Shown one piece after another: positions 24,422-33,662 of a stretch of 64,000 nucleotides of DNA. The notes under the pieces were generated by a model that saw only the letters and a list, made by a program, of their open reading frames with translations, was not told the origin of the DNA and did no database searches. The translations under genes and the position numbers were made by a program. Each line of letters begins with the position of its first letter. The stretch's first letter is position 1. Origin of the DNA: Lachnospiraceae bacterium (GTDB lineage: Bacteria; Bacillota; Clostridia; Lachnospirales; Lachnospiraceae); contig SVEH01000008.1 in the NCBI GenBank assembly GCA_015057455.1, positions 52,011 through 116,010 on the forward strand, written 5' to 3'.

Positions 24422-27079
24422 ATGAAGAGATTTTTTAAAAAATTATCTAATAGAGGTTCAACTTTTGTAATTGTAATAACTACAATTGGGTTTGTAGGGG
24501 TAATTACATCATTGGTACTTATGGTTACTTCTAGTGGGTATCAAACAAAAGCTATAGATAATCAAGCTAAGAATAACTTTTATTCTGCAGAAGAAATTAT
24601 CGATCAGATAAAAACAGGGTTGCATAATGAGATGGCTAAGGAAATAATGTCTTCATATTTTACTGTGCTTACATCCTATCGTCAAAATTTTGCATCAGAT
24701 ACAATGGATTCAGATGCTCGTATTACAGCACTTAATAATGTACAAAGAGAATTTAAAGAATTGGTTATTGGTGATTCGGGTAAAGGATTTATTAAACGTA
24801 TAAAAAAGGCGGGAGCATCAGGACAAGTAGTAGACCCACTAAAATTGACAAGTTATGTATCAAATGTACCATCAGAAGATACGTTTTTAGTAGGAGCACA
24901 AAAAGTAGCAAGTGGATCAAATGATATTACATATGATTATAGTATTGTAGATACACCAACTGGTCCACAAGCTTCTATAGCTATCAGAAATATAGGTATA
25001 ACATATACAAATGATATGGGATATACTAATAATGTATATACAGATATAAAAATGACTATACCAGACTTGAATTTTGAATTTTTAGATTTTGATAGAAATA
25101 CAGAGTTTACTAGATATGCAATTATGTCAAAGAAGGATACTAATTTTCAAACAACAGCTGCTAATTCAGAAGCAGCCATTATTGGTAATTTCTGGGTTGG
25201 AGAAGATTTGAATATAAGTGGTACAGCAAAGTTAAAAACATTAGCAGATTATGGATATGTAGGCAAGACTTTAGAACTTAGGGCTACTAATAATACACCA
25301 CAAGCACCAGCCGTACCAAGTAATGGATATACAAGTAGTTCTATGTTTGAGATGAATATTTTAACAGACTATAATGGTTACTATCAGGGGCATATGTATA
25401 GTAAAAGTACTGGTAGTGTAAGAACGTATGATCCTACTGATAAAGTACCATCATTAAAAAATAAGTTAGGGGATACAAAATATGATACTAGGACAGTAGG
25501 GGGGGCAACTTCAATTAAGAGAATGTACAAAAATAGTAGTACAACTACTCAAAAAATTGGATTTGGAGATACATTTCTTGCAGTTAACAGTATTATTATG
25601 AATGGAAGTAATAGTTCAAGTAGAATGATGAATATGATAAATACGGATACAAATTTATTAGTTCATAATGATATGTTATTTAATGTTGATTATGCTCATG
25701 CTGATATAATGCAAAACTATCATGGTTATGGTTATTCAACAGAAAAAATAACAGGTGAAAGTGTAGCCGATGACTGTAGTGCAATTATATTAAATAATAA
25801 GAATTGTGATTTGGATATGAATTTAAAATCATTATCTATATTAGGTTCAGCTTATATAAAAACAAATGCTGCAAGTGCAGATTATACTCAACCATATGCA
25901 GCATCAGATGTACTTACAGGTGATTCATTGATTGTTAGAGGTAATCAAATTGCGTATTTAGTTCCAGCCAAGTATATTCCAGGATATGGTACTAACCCAG
26001 TAACATTATCTGAGACAGGTGGCTCAGTGGATTTTGATGCTTTTGCTAGAACAATAGAAAATGAAGTAAAAACTCAAAATAATCCATTATATAGAGAATA
26101 TTTTAAACCATATATTGAAGATGGTACATATTATTATGATGCGGCTCGTAGTGATCGTTATGATAGTTTTGTTAAACCAATATACTATAGATATAGTGCA
26201 AGTAGTTCGGATTATGTTGTTTACTATTATTTTGAATTTTATAATGCAGCTTTAGCAGCTAAATATTATAATGAGGCAACAGACGGTGGAACTCGTATTT
26301 TATCAAATGTAACAAAAGAGACATTGCTAGGACTTATACCAGCATCAATTAATGTATCAGTGGATACAATAGATGCATCAAGTATTATGGGTAATTATAT
26401 AACAGATTTAGAGTCGACTGCAGCGGGTATTCCAACAGGTTCACCTTACAGTATGGGACGAGGTGGAGCAAGTAGTAATACAACAAATGGTGTATTTTAT
26501 GCTAATCAAGCGGCTAATATGAAATCATTCTTAAAAGAAACTGTGCCAAAGAGTATGGAAGATGAAATAGATGCATCAACAGGAGATAGAAAGATTTTAA
26601 AAGAGTATAAAGATAGAGATGCGATTGACAATATTATAGATTGGAGTACATTTGCAGGTGAACCTAGTGATATTATAAATCAAATGTACACTGAAAATGG
26701 CCAAAATTGTCAAATAATAGTTAAAAAAGGTGATCATACTGTTACAGCTACTGGTGGGCAGACAATGATTGTTATAACTCAAGGGAATATTAGATTTGCT
26801 GATGGTGCCAATGTAAAAGGTCTATTTATTGCAGGAGGACCTAGTAGTACAATTACAATTGGAAGGAATGTTACCATTGAATCCAATGAGGCGGCTGTAG
26901 AAAGTGTATTTAGAAATGCTGCCACATTAAGAACTAATGGAGGACAAATTTTTAATAAAATGTTTAGAGGATATGATTATGAAAATAGCGTTGGTCAAGA
27001 ATCGGAATTTAGTGTGTCAGCTGGTACTATAATCAACCTAAACGAAATGTTTACATATGAGAATTGGTCAAGACAATAA
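24422..27079 (+). CDS. Very large PilX/GspK-like minor pilin
   Basis: The protein has 885 residues. The N-terminus MKRFFKKLSNRG^STFVIVITTIGFVGVITSLVLMVTSSGYQTKAI looks like a prepilin leader. Glu+5 is absent, as in PilX/GspK proteins that cap the fibre, and NNFYSAEEIIDQIKTG resembles the PilX 'YxAEAA' region. The 800-residue extracellular part has no motif I recognise; it is rich in Ser, Thr, Asn and Tyr. Residues near 770-830 look like beta-helix turns (GGQTMIVITQGNIRFADGANVKGLFIAGG). A tip adhesin or cap role is inference. It sits 17 nt after the PilV-like gene. Confidence 0.72.
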   Translation: MKRFFKKLSNRGSTFVIVITTIGFVGVITSLVLMVTSSGYQTKAIDNQAKNNFYSAEEIIDQIKTGLHNEMAKEIMSSYFTVLTSYRQNFASDTMDSDARITALNNVQREFKELVIGDSGKGFIKRIKKAGASGQVVDPLKLTSYVSNVPSEDTFLVGAQKVASGSNDITYDYSIVDTPTGPQASIAIRNIGITYTNDMGYTNNVYTDIKMTIPDLNFEFLDFDRNTEFTRYAIMSKKDTNFQTTAANSEAAIIGNFWVGEDLNISGTAKLKTLADYGYVGKTLELRATNNTPQAPAVPSNGYTSSSMFEMNILTDYNGYYQGHMYSKSTGSVRTYDPTDKVPSLKNKLGDTKYDTRTVGGATSIKRMYKNSSTTTQKIGFGDTFLAVNSIIMNGSNSSSRMMNMINTDTNLLVHNDMLFNVDYAHADIMQNYHGYGYSTEKITGESVADDCSAIILNNKNCDLDMNLKSLSILGSAYIKTNAASADYTQPYAASDVLTGDSLIVRGNQIAYLVPAKYIPGYGTNPVTLSETGGSVDFDAFARTIENEVKTQNNPLYREYFKPYIEDGTYYYDAARSDRYDSFVKPIYYRYSASSSDYVVYYYFEFYNAALAAKYYNEATDGGTRILSNVTKETLLGLIPASINVSVDTIDASSIMGNYITDLESTAAGIPTGSPYSMGRGGASSNTTNGVFYANQAANMKSFLKETVPKSMEDEIDASTGDRKILKEYKDRDAIDNIIDWSTFAGEPSDIINQMYTENGQNCQIIVKKGDHTVTATGGQTMIVITQGNIRFADGANVKGLFIAGGPSSTITIGRNVTIESNEAAVESVFRNAATLRTNGGQIFNKMFRGYDYENSVGQESEFSVSAGTIINLNEMFTYENWSRQ

Positions 27080-27096
27080 TGAAATGGGGTATTATA

Positions 27097-27606
27097 ATGA
27101 AGAATAATAACAAAGGATATTCTTTAGTTGAAATCATAATAGTAATTGCTATACTAGCTGTTGTTACTTCAGGTGCCGGTATTTCATTTAGGTTAATTTA
27201 TAACACAAGAGTAACTACAGGTGCTAGAAATATTCAATCTATGTGTAAAGCAGCTAGATTAAATAATATGACTAAGCAAAAACTTAAATATATACACTTA
27301 TTTAGAAGAGATGGAACGTATTATGTTTATGTAGACGACCAATTAACTGGGGCTACATCTAATATGGACGAACAAATAGGTAGTGTAGATATGGGAATTA
27401 GTTATGGACCACGTTCAGGAGGAACAACATTGCTAGCTAATAATAAAGTGTTTACAATATATTTTGATAGATCTGGCAAATGCTATTTTTATGATGCAGC
27501 GGGCAATATGTTATCAAGTAATATTACGCGTATATTGTTTTCTAATGGAAAGAGACAAGCTACGGTTAATATATCAAAGATAACAGGAAAAGTAACTATG
27601 GAATAG
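27097..27606 (+). CDS. Minor pilin, GspH/FimT-like
   Basis: Prepilin with leader MKNNNKG^YSLVEIIIVIAILAVVTSGAGISFRLIYN; Tyr at +1 and Glu at +5. The mature body is about 160 residues with short beta segments, similar in layout to GspH/FimT. The ATG at 27097 is chosen because GGGG lies 8 nt before it and the leader length is normal. An in-frame ATG at 27079 overlaps the preceding stop codon (TAATG) and has no SD. Confidence 0.8.
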   Translation: MKNNNKGYSLVEIIIVIAILAVVTSGAGISFRLIYNTRVTTGARNIQSMCKAARLNNMTKQKLKYIHLFRRDGTYYVYVDDQLTGATSNMDEQIGSVDMGISYGPRSGGTTLLANNKVFTIYFDRSGKCYFYDAAGNMLSSNITRILFSNGKRQATVNISKITGKVTME

Positions 27607-27628
27607 GAATTAAAGGGAGGTAAGACTT

Positions 27629-28237
27629 ATGAATAAGAATATAAAATTAAATAATAAAGGTTTCTCCCTTGTTGAAATTCTTACAGCATTAGCTATTGGT
27701 TCAATTGTATTATTAGGTGTTACAGCATTTATGAACGGTGGTAGTGTATCATATAGAACGGCCACTACCCAAGTAGCATTGCAAGATGATGTACAAGAAA
27801 CAATGAATTATTTAACAGATTTACTGCAAAGATCTATGGATGTTGTTTATGATGAGCCTAGAGGAATTTTATATATGTTTATGCCTAAGAAGGATGGTAT
27901 ACATAATGAATATGAAGTATACTACTGTATATATGATGATACAAACGATAAACTTTACATTGATCAAAGAGATGTAATCTCACCAACGTCATATAATGGG
28001 GGGCTTAAATATACAACACCTGGGTATACAGAGGATGATTTGTTATCAGAAGGTGTTACTGCATTTAGGGGAACTGTTGAAAGAGATCCTACAACTAATG
28101 AAGTTTCTATTGTACACATAACTACAACGTTTTTTAAAAATAATAAATTTAGATCATCTACAATTTCTATTAGACCACGAAATAGAGATTGGGTATATGA
28201 CTCAACAAAACCAAGGTTTTATGATGTTATTTCTTAA
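27629..28237 (+). CDS. Minor pilin, PilW/GspJ-like
   Basis: Prepilin of 202 residues with leader ending LNNKG^FSLVEILTALAIGSIVLLGVTAFM. The following segment VALQDDVQETMNYLTDLLQRSMDVVYDE matches the helix of PilW/GspJ-type proteins. It is the last gene of the pilus operon; a terminator follows 17 nt after the stop. SD: AAGGGAGG. Confidence 0.8.
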   Translation: MNKNIKLNNKGFSLVEILTALAIGSIVLLGVTAFMNGGSVSYRTATTQVALQDDVQETMNYLTDLLQRSMDVVYDEPRGILYMFMPKKDGIHNEYEVYYCIYDDTNDKLYIDQRDVISPTSYNGGLKYTTPGYTEDDLLSEGVTAFRGTVERDPTTNEVSIVHITTTFFKNNKFRSSTISIRPRNRDWVYDSTKPRFYDVIS

Positions 28238-28253
28238 GTTTATGAATTTAATT

Positions 28254-28293
28254 ATCGCAGAGGAATATGATAGTTTCTCTGCGATTGTTTTTG
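28254..28293 (+). terminator. Terminator of the type IV pilus operon
   Basis: ATCGCAGAG (28254-28262) pairs with CTCTGCGAT (28277-28285) and is followed by TGTTTTTGTTTT. The remaining 190 nt before the next gene are AT-rich and show nothing else. Confidence 0.88.
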
Positions 28294-28487
28294 TTTTATA
28301 GAAAACATACAATTTGTAATGTGGAATGAATTGTTGTTCAAAAGAGTCAAGTTAAATATTTGTTGTAAATTATATACAATAAATATAGAATAAAAATGTA
28401 TAAATAAAGTATGCAATAGAATTTAATGATGCAAATATAAGAACAACATTATATATAATTAAGAAAGACAAATAATGGAGGTTAAAT

Positions 28488-28997
28488 ATGAGTAATAATT
28501 TAGAAATTGAAAAAAAGTACATAGTAGAAAGTCTAGATAAGGTAATGGAGTATGTTGATCTTGATCAATGTACGAAACTTTTTATAGAACAAGGATATTT
28601 ATCAAATAATCCAACAATAAGAGTAAGAAAATATAATAATGATTATTGTATAACGTATAAATCAAGAATTAAAAATACCTCATCTAAAGATGTTATAGTG
28701 AATAGGGAAGTAGAATTACCTTTAACAGAAGAAAGTTATTATCATATGATAGATAAAATTGATTATAATTTAATAAAGAAAACTAGATACAAGATAGAAT
28801 TAGAACAGGGACTTGTTGCCGAACTTGATGTATTTGATGGAAAATTAAAAGGATTAATTATGGTAGAGGTTGAATTTGATAATGAAAAAGTAGCAGATAA
28901 ATTTGTTGAACCTAAGTGGTTTGGAAAAAATGTTTCGGCAGATAAGAAATATAAAAATTTATTTCTAGCTCAAGTAGAGAGTGTCGATTTGTTGTAA
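28488..28997 (+). CDS. CYTH-domain protein
   Basis: 169-residue triphosphate tunnel protein. The N-terminal LEIEKKYIV carries the ExExK signature, and basic strands follow (TIRVRKYNNDYCITYKSR, VNREVELPL, RYKIEL) with the acidic AELDVFDG and VEVEF strands. CYTH proteins bind triphosphorylated compounds with divalent metal; triphosphatase or adenylate cyclase activity cannot be told apart here. It has a good SD (GGAGG) and stands alone. Confidence 0.88.
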   Translation: MSNNLEIEKKYIVESLDKVMEYVDLDQCTKLFIEQGYLSNNPTIRVRKYNNDYCITYKSRIKNTSSKDVIVNREVELPLTEESYYHMIDKIDYNLIKKTRYKIELEQGLVAELDVFDGKLKGLIMVEVEFDNEKVADKFVEPKWFGKNVSADKKYKNLFLAQVESVDLL

Positions 28998-29214
28998 TGA
29001 GATAGATATTATAAATGGTATTCTATATAGTGTAAGGTTTTTTGAATATTATACTTTTAAAAGATATAAAATATAAAAAATAAAGAATGAAAATTATGTA
29101 GAAATATACTGTTTATAAATAAAAAATGGAAAACACTAGATTTATTTGGAAGATTATACTATAATGTGTAGTATGGACCAGTGTAAGTCTAGTAACTAAT
29201 ATGGAGTGAATACT

Positions 29215-30105
29215 ATGTATAGAATTTTAAAAAAGGAATTATTAACAGAGAACATTTATTTAATGGATGTTGAAGCAAAGAGGGTGGCAAGATCATGCTA
29301 TCCAGGTCAGTTTGTTATTGTTAAATTAGATGAAAAAGGAGAAAGAATACCTCTTACTATATGTGATTATGATGCAGATAAAGGAACTGTAACTATTGTA
29401 TTTGCAGCAGTTGGAGCTTCTACAATGAAGATGGCTGAATTAGAAGTTGGAGAAGGATTTAGTGATTTTGTGGGTCCTTTAGGAACTGAGTCTGAATTAG
29501 TTCATGAAACAGAAGATGAACTTTCTAAAAAACATGTGCTATTTATTGCAGGCGGAGTAGGTACAGCACCAGTATATCCACAGGTAAAATGGATGAAGGA
29601 ACATAATCAGAATGTAGATTGTATAATAGGTGCACGTAATAAGGAATTGATTATATTAGAAGATGCAATGAAAGAGTATGCTGAGAATGTATATGTATGT
29701 ACAGATGATGGCTCATATGGTTTTAAAGGTAATGTTAATGACATGCTTAAAGAACTTGTTAATAATCAAGGTAAACAGTATGATTTAGTAATTGCAATAG
29801 GTCCAGTTATAATGATGAAATTTGTATCATTATTAACAAAAGAATTGGGAATAAAAACAATTGTAAGTATGAATCCTATAATGGTTGATGGTACTGGAAT
29901 GTGTGGAGCGTGTCGTCTTACAGTAGGCGGAGAGGTTAAGTTTGCATGTGTTGATGGCCCAGAGTTTGATGGTCATTTAGTTGATTTTGATGAATCAATG
30001 CAGAGACAGAAGATGTATAAGACAGAAGAAGGTAGAGCTATATTAAAATTAAGAGAAGGCGACACTCATCATGGCGGTGGTTGTGGCTGCGGAGGTGACA
30101 AATAA
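29215..30105 (+). CDS. nfnA: NfnA: ferredoxin-NADP oxidoreductase subunit, FAD/[2Fe-2S]
   Basis: Dihydroorotate dehydrogenase-type electron-transfer flavoprotein. The FAD domain has PGQFVIVKL and RIPLTICDYD, the NAD(P) domain has FIAGGVGTAPVYPQVKWM, and a C-terminal [2Fe-2S] site has GMCGACRL and KFACVDGP. With NfnB it forms the NADH-dependent reduced ferredoxin:NADP+ oxidoreductase that bifurcates electrons in anaerobes. The tail HHGGGCGCGGDK is unusually rich in His, Cys and Gly. The ATG at 29215 is preferred (TGGAGTG upstream). Its stop overlaps the nfnB start (TAATG). Confidence 0.88.
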   Translation: MYRILKKELLTENIYLMDVEAKRVARSCYPGQFVIVKLDEKGERIPLTICDYDADKGTVTIVFAAVGASTMKMAELEVGEGFSDFVGPLGTESELVHETEDELSKKHVLFIAGGVGTAPVYPQVKWMKEHNQNVDCIIGARNKELIILEDAMKEYAENVYVCTDDGSYGFKGNVNDMLKELVNNQGKQYDLVIAIGPVIMMKFVSLLTKELGIKTIVSMNPIMVDGTGMCGACRLTVGGEVKFACVDGPEFDGHLVDFDESMQRQKMYKTEEGRAILKLREGDTHHGGGCGCGGDK

Positions 30106-31490
30106 TGGACGTATTAAATAAAGTACCAGTTAGAGAACAAGATCCACAAGTAAGAGCAACTAATTTTGATGAAGTGTGTTTAGGATACAATGAAGAAGAA
30201 GCAGTATTAGAGGCTTCTAGATGTATAAAGTGTAAGAATCCAGCTTGTGTAAAGGGATGTCCAGTGTCTATAGATATTCCAGGATTTATTAAGAAGATTG
30301 AAGAAAAGGATTTTGAAGGAGCATATCAAGTTATTAGTAAATATTCAGCTCTTCCAGCTGTGTGTGGTAGGGTATGTCCTCAAGAGAGTCAATGCGAACA
30401 AAAGTGTATTAGAGGTATAAAAGGCGAAGCTATTTCAATAGGCAAGTTAGAGAGATTTACAGCTGATTATGCAAGAGAACATGGATTTAAGCCAACTAAA
30501 GCAGAGTCATTAAATGGTAAGAAAGTCGCAGTTATAGGATCAGGACCTGCAGGACTTACATGTGCAGGAGATTTGGCTAAATTAGGATATGAAGTTACAA
30601 TATTTGAAGCATTGCATGAGCCAGGTGGAGTTTTAGTGTATGGTATCCCAGAGTTTAGACTTCCAAAAGAAGATGTTGTAAAACCAGAAGTAGAGAATGT
30701 AAAGTCATTAGGTGTTAAGATTGAGACAAATGTTATTATAGGTAAGTCAATTACAATAGATGAATTATTGAATGAAGAAGGATTTGATGCTGTATTTATA
30801 GGCTCAGGTGCAGGACTTCCTAAGTTTATGGGAATTCCAGGTGAGAATGCAAATGGTGTATTTTCAGCTAACGAATACTTAACAAGAAGTAATTTAATGA
30901 AAGCATTTAGAGATGATTATGATACACCAATAATTGCTGGTAAGAAAGTTGCTGTTGTTGGTGGTGGTAATGTAGCAATGGATGCTGCTAGAACTGCTTT
31001 AAGATTAGGTGCAGAAGTTCATATAGTTTACAGAAGAAGTGAAGAAGAACTTCCTGCAAGAGTTGAAGAAGTACATCATGCAAAAGAAGAAGGAATAATA
31101 TTTGATGTATTAACTAATCCAACAGAGATATTAGTAGATGAGGAATCTAATGTAAAAGGATTAAGATGTGTAAGAATGGAACTAGGAGAACCAGATGAAT
31201 CAGGTAGAAGAAGACCTGTAGTAATAGAAAATTCTGAGTTTGAAATTGAAGTTGATACAGTTATTATGTCACTTGGAACTTCATCTAATCCATTAATTAC
31301 ATCAACTACTGAGGGTCTTGAAACTAACAGATGGAAGTGTATCGTTGCAGATGAAGCAACAGGCCAAACATCAAAAGATAGAGTTTTTGCAGGGGGCGAC
31401 GCAGTAACAGGTGCTGCAACAGTTATCCTTGCAATGGGCGCAGGTAAGAACGCCGCCAATGGAATTCATGAACTTTTATCCAATGAATAA
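30105..31490 (+). CDS. nfnB: NfnB: NADPH-binding bifurcating subunit, GltD-like
   Basis: Protein of 461 residues homologous to the glutamate synthase small subunit. Two [4Fe-4S] ligand sets lie at the N-terminus (CIKCKNPACVKGCP and CGRVCPQESQCEQKC). FAD and NADPH dinucleotide folds are VIGSGPAGLTCAGDLA and VVGGGNVAMDAARTALRLG, and the C-terminal FAD contact is VFAGGDAVTGAATVILAMGAGK. The large glutamate synthase subunit is absent and nfnA is adjacent and overlapping, so NfnB is more likely than GltD. A terminator follows. Confidence 0.9.
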   Translation: MDVLNKVPVREQDPQVRATNFDEVCLGYNEEEAVLEASRCIKCKNPACVKGCPVSIDIPGFIKKIEEKDFEGAYQVISKYSALPAVCGRVCPQESQCEQKCIRGIKGEAISIGKLERFTADYAREHGFKPTKAESLNGKKVAVIGSGPAGLTCAGDLAKLGYEVTIFEALHEPGGVLVYGIPEFRLPKEDVVKPEVENVKSLGVKIETNVIIGKSITIDELLNEEGFDAVFIGSGAGLPKFMGIPGENANGVFSANEYLTRSNLMKAFRDDYDTPIIAGKKVAVVGGGNVAMDAARTALRLGAEVHIVYRRSEEELPARVEEVHHAKEEGIIFDVLTNPTEILVDEESNVKGLRCVRMELGEPDESGRRRPVVIENSEFEIEVDTVIMSLGTSSNPLITSTTEGLETNRWKCIVADEATGQTSKDRVFAGGDAVTGAATVILAMGAGKNAANGIHELLSNE

Positions 31491-31508
31491 TTTTTAACTT
31501 TTATATTT

Positions 31509-31543
31509 TCCCGGTGTGGAATTCTCCACACCGGGATTTTTTT
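31509..31543 (+). terminator. Terminator after nfnB
   Basis: TCCCGGTGTGGA-ATTC-TCCACACCGGGA, a perfect 12-bp stem, then TTTTTTT. Confidence 0.95.
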
Positions 31544-31604
31544 AGTGGAGATATTATAGAGATGTAATAATTGAGATTCATATGATCTTATGATATTAAG
31601 ACAA

Positions 31605-31783
31605 ATAGTAAACAGCCCTTGTCTATCTTTATTTCATAAGGAAGAGTAAATATTGAGTTCAGGGTCATAGTACATAAGAATTTCTTATGCAAAATCGATA
31701 TACTATGCCATGGATTTAATATGAAAATAGTCCTCCGTTTAAAGATAGATAGGGGCGTCACTAGAACGACCAACTAAAGCTTG
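31605..31783. repeat. Hairpin element related to the 38.3-38.5 kb repeat core
   Basis: GCCCTTGTCTATCTTTA (31615-31631) pairs fully with 31740-31756, allowing two G.U pairs. An inner stem CATAGTA/TACTATG and ATAAGAA/TTCTTAT lies within. Just after the right arm come GCGTCACTAGAAC and AACTAAAGCTT, which also follow the hairpin at 38358-38494 (GCGTCACTAGAAC, AACTAAAACTT). Upstream, ACAAATAGTAAA resembles GCAAATAATAAA at the other locus. The stem sequences themselves differ. No protein is encoded. Confidence 0.6.
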
Positions 31784-31828
31784 CAGTAAACTACACTAGC
31801 ACAGAAAAATAAAACTTGCAGAAAAATG

Positions 31829-31857
31829 TTTACAAACGCTAAAAGTTGGAGTATAAT
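31829..31857 (+). promoter_or_regulatory. Promoter of the GGDEF-EAL gene
   Basis: TTTACA (31829-31834), a 17-nt spacer and TATAAT (31852-31857). The predicted start near 31864 gives a leader of about 109 nt. Confidence 0.7.
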
Positions 31858-31863
31858 GATACT

Positions 31864-31972
31864 CGGTGTAGTTAGGGATTTATAATTGGCGGGATATATT
31901 CTTGCTATGAAATTTATGCACTGTTAAAAACCGGATTAAGTTGCGGAGAATACTTCGGAATGGAGGAATAAG
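31864..31972 (+). promoter_or_regulatory. Leader with hairpin and GGAATGGAGGA motif
   Basis: CGGAG (31944-31948) pairs with CTTCG (31953-31957) around AATA, with one G.U pair. The hairpin runs into GGAATGGAGGA (31957-31967), the SD of the GGDEF-EAL gene. Length and layout match the pilB leader. Confidence 0.5.
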
Positions 31973-33550
31973 ATGATTACGAAGTTTTTTATGAAGCAAG
32001 GCTATGGTATTTTAGCTAGTGGGATACAAAATAGTGATAGATTAGAATCACTAGAGATAGTTTATATTGTAGTATTGTTAGTTGCAGTAGCAATGGTAGG
32101 GCATGCATTCTTTAAAATAAAGAAAAGTGTTAAGATTCAGAAAGGATTGGAAACTAAGATTGCTACATTGCAGGAAGAAATAGATAATATAAATAGTGAA
32201 AGAGATATATTAGTTGGTGAATATAAATCAATATTAGATAAGTATGATGCAACTAAGAAGAAGAAAGATAAGTTGCATAAGTTAGCATATAATGATAGTC
32301 TTACAGATTTACCTAATAGAATAGCGTTGCAAGAAGTAATAGATAGCGCATTTGCTACTGTTAGGAAAGATGAAAAGTTTATCTTAATGCATATTGATTT
32401 GGATAATTTTAAAATTGTTAATGATACTTTAGGACATACTTTTGGAGATGAACTTATATTAGATGTAAGTCACAGAATTAAGGAAGCCATTGATGAGAAC
32501 GATACTTTGGCAAGATATGGCAGTGATGAATTTTTAATTTTTAGTCAGAATATTGCAGATATTGGAGAGTATGAGGAGAAAGTTAAGAAGATAAAGAAGG
32601 TGTTTTCTTATCCATTTGTATTATCGCAAAAAGAGTTCTTTATTACAATGAGTATAGGATTAGTAGTTGCGCCTGATGAAGCCAAGAATACTCAAGCATT
32701 AATGATGAATGCAGATTTAGCAATGTTTGAAGCAAAATCTATGGGAAAGAATACTTACTGTTACTACAGTAATGAGATTGGTGAAAAGTATTCTAAGAAA
32801 CTTGAGATTCAAGCCGAGATTACTAAAGCTATTGAGAATGAAGAATTTGAAGTTCATTATCAACCAATAGTCAATATTAATGATAATGATACTTTAGGAT
32901 ATGAGGCATTTGTAAGATGGAATCATCCAGAGAAAGGTTTGTTATATCCACAAGAATTTTTAGAAGTTGCTAACGAAACAGGACAGATAATTGAAATAGG
33001 TAAGTTCGTTTTTGAAGATGTATTTAAACAACTTAAGAGATGGAAAGAAAGTAAGATTACGAAACCTTTAGTTTCAGTTAATTTGTCCAAGAGACAATTT
33101 TTTGATAACGACTTAATAGTTCTTTTAGAATATATGATGGAGACATATGGTATATCTGGTGATATGCTAGAGATTGAGATCAAAGAGAAGACTGTAACAG
33201 AGGATATAGAGAAATCTTCAGAGATAGCTAGTAAACTTAATGAACTAGGAATAAAATTAGTAATAGATAATTTTGGTGCTAATTGTTCTACAATTGGTGT
33301 ATTAAAGGTTCTTCCTATATCTAAGATAAAGATTGATAGATCATATCTTGAATCTGCTATGTTTGAAGAGTGTGATAGAGTTACAATTGCAAGTTTGATA
33401 TCAATTGCAGAATCACATCGTATTGCATGCGTAGTTGAAGGTGTAGAATACGGAGAACAAATTGATTTCTTAAAGACAGTTAATTGTGAGAATGTACAAG
33501 GATATTTGTTTGGAAAACCAGAACTTAAAATAAAAAAAATTAGTGCATAG
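31973..33550 (+). CDS. Membrane-anchored GGDEF-EAL protein with altered catalytic motifs
   Basis: The protein has 525 residues: one transmembrane helix (about 28-47), a coiled coil (about 50-105), GGDEF (about 108-265) and EAL (about 280-520). The GGDEF signature reads GSDEF and no RxxD inhibitory site is visible. In the EAL domain the first motif is EAF, and the DDFG metal motif is DNFG (VIDNFGANCST). KIDRSYL, the Glu in VVEGVEYGEQI and QGYLFGKP are kept. It may be weakly active or act as a c-di-GMP sensor; this cannot be decided from sequence. It has its own promoter and terminator. Confidence 0.88.
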   Translation: MITKFFMKQGYGILASGIQNSDRLESLEIVYIVVLLVAVAMVGHAFFKIKKSVKIQKGLETKIATLQEEIDNINSERDILVGEYKSILDKYDATKKKKDKLHKLAYNDSLTDLPNRIALQEVIDSAFATVRKDEKFILMHIDLDNFKIVNDTLGHTFGDELILDVSHRIKEAIDENDTLARYGSDEFLIFSQNIADIGEYEEKVKKIKKVFSYPFVLSQKEFFITMSIGLVVAPDEAKNTQALMMNADLAMFEAKSMGKNTYCYYSNEIGEKYSKKLEIQAEITKAIENEEFEVHYQPIVNINDNDTLGYEAFVRWNHPEKGLLYPQEFLEVANETGQIIEIGKFVFEDVFKQLKRWKESKITKPLVSVNLSKRQFFDNDLIVLLEYMMETYGISGDMLEIEIKEKTVTEDIEKSSEIASKLNELGIKLVIDNFGANCSTIGVLKVLPISKIKIDRSYLESAMFEECDRVTIASLISIAESHRIACVVEGVEYGEQIDFLKTVNCENVQGYLFGKPELKIKKISA

Positions 33551-33591
33551 AAAAAAGGTGAACAAAATTGCAAAATTTTGTCCACCTTTTT
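33551..33591 (+). terminator. Terminator after the GGDEF-EAL gene
   Basis: AAAAAAGGTG with CACCTTTTTC, and CAAAAT with ATTTTG inside, followed by T-rich sequence. The stem is partly symmetrical, so it can act in both directions. Confidence 0.85.
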
Positions 33592-33662
33592 CGCTTTTCT
33601 TGCGTCTAATATATAGAGGGATTAATCTACAAAAAAATATAGACAAAAAGGAGGAAAATATA

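Noticed and set aside
31076..31459. 127-residue minus-strand frame inside nfnB
   Set aside because: Shadow of a conserved flavoprotein gene.
32923..33585. 220-residue open frame on the minus strand
   Set aside because: It lies opposite the EAL domain of a well-supported gene, has no SD, and its Ser/Ile/Leu-rich composition is what the complement of that gene gives.
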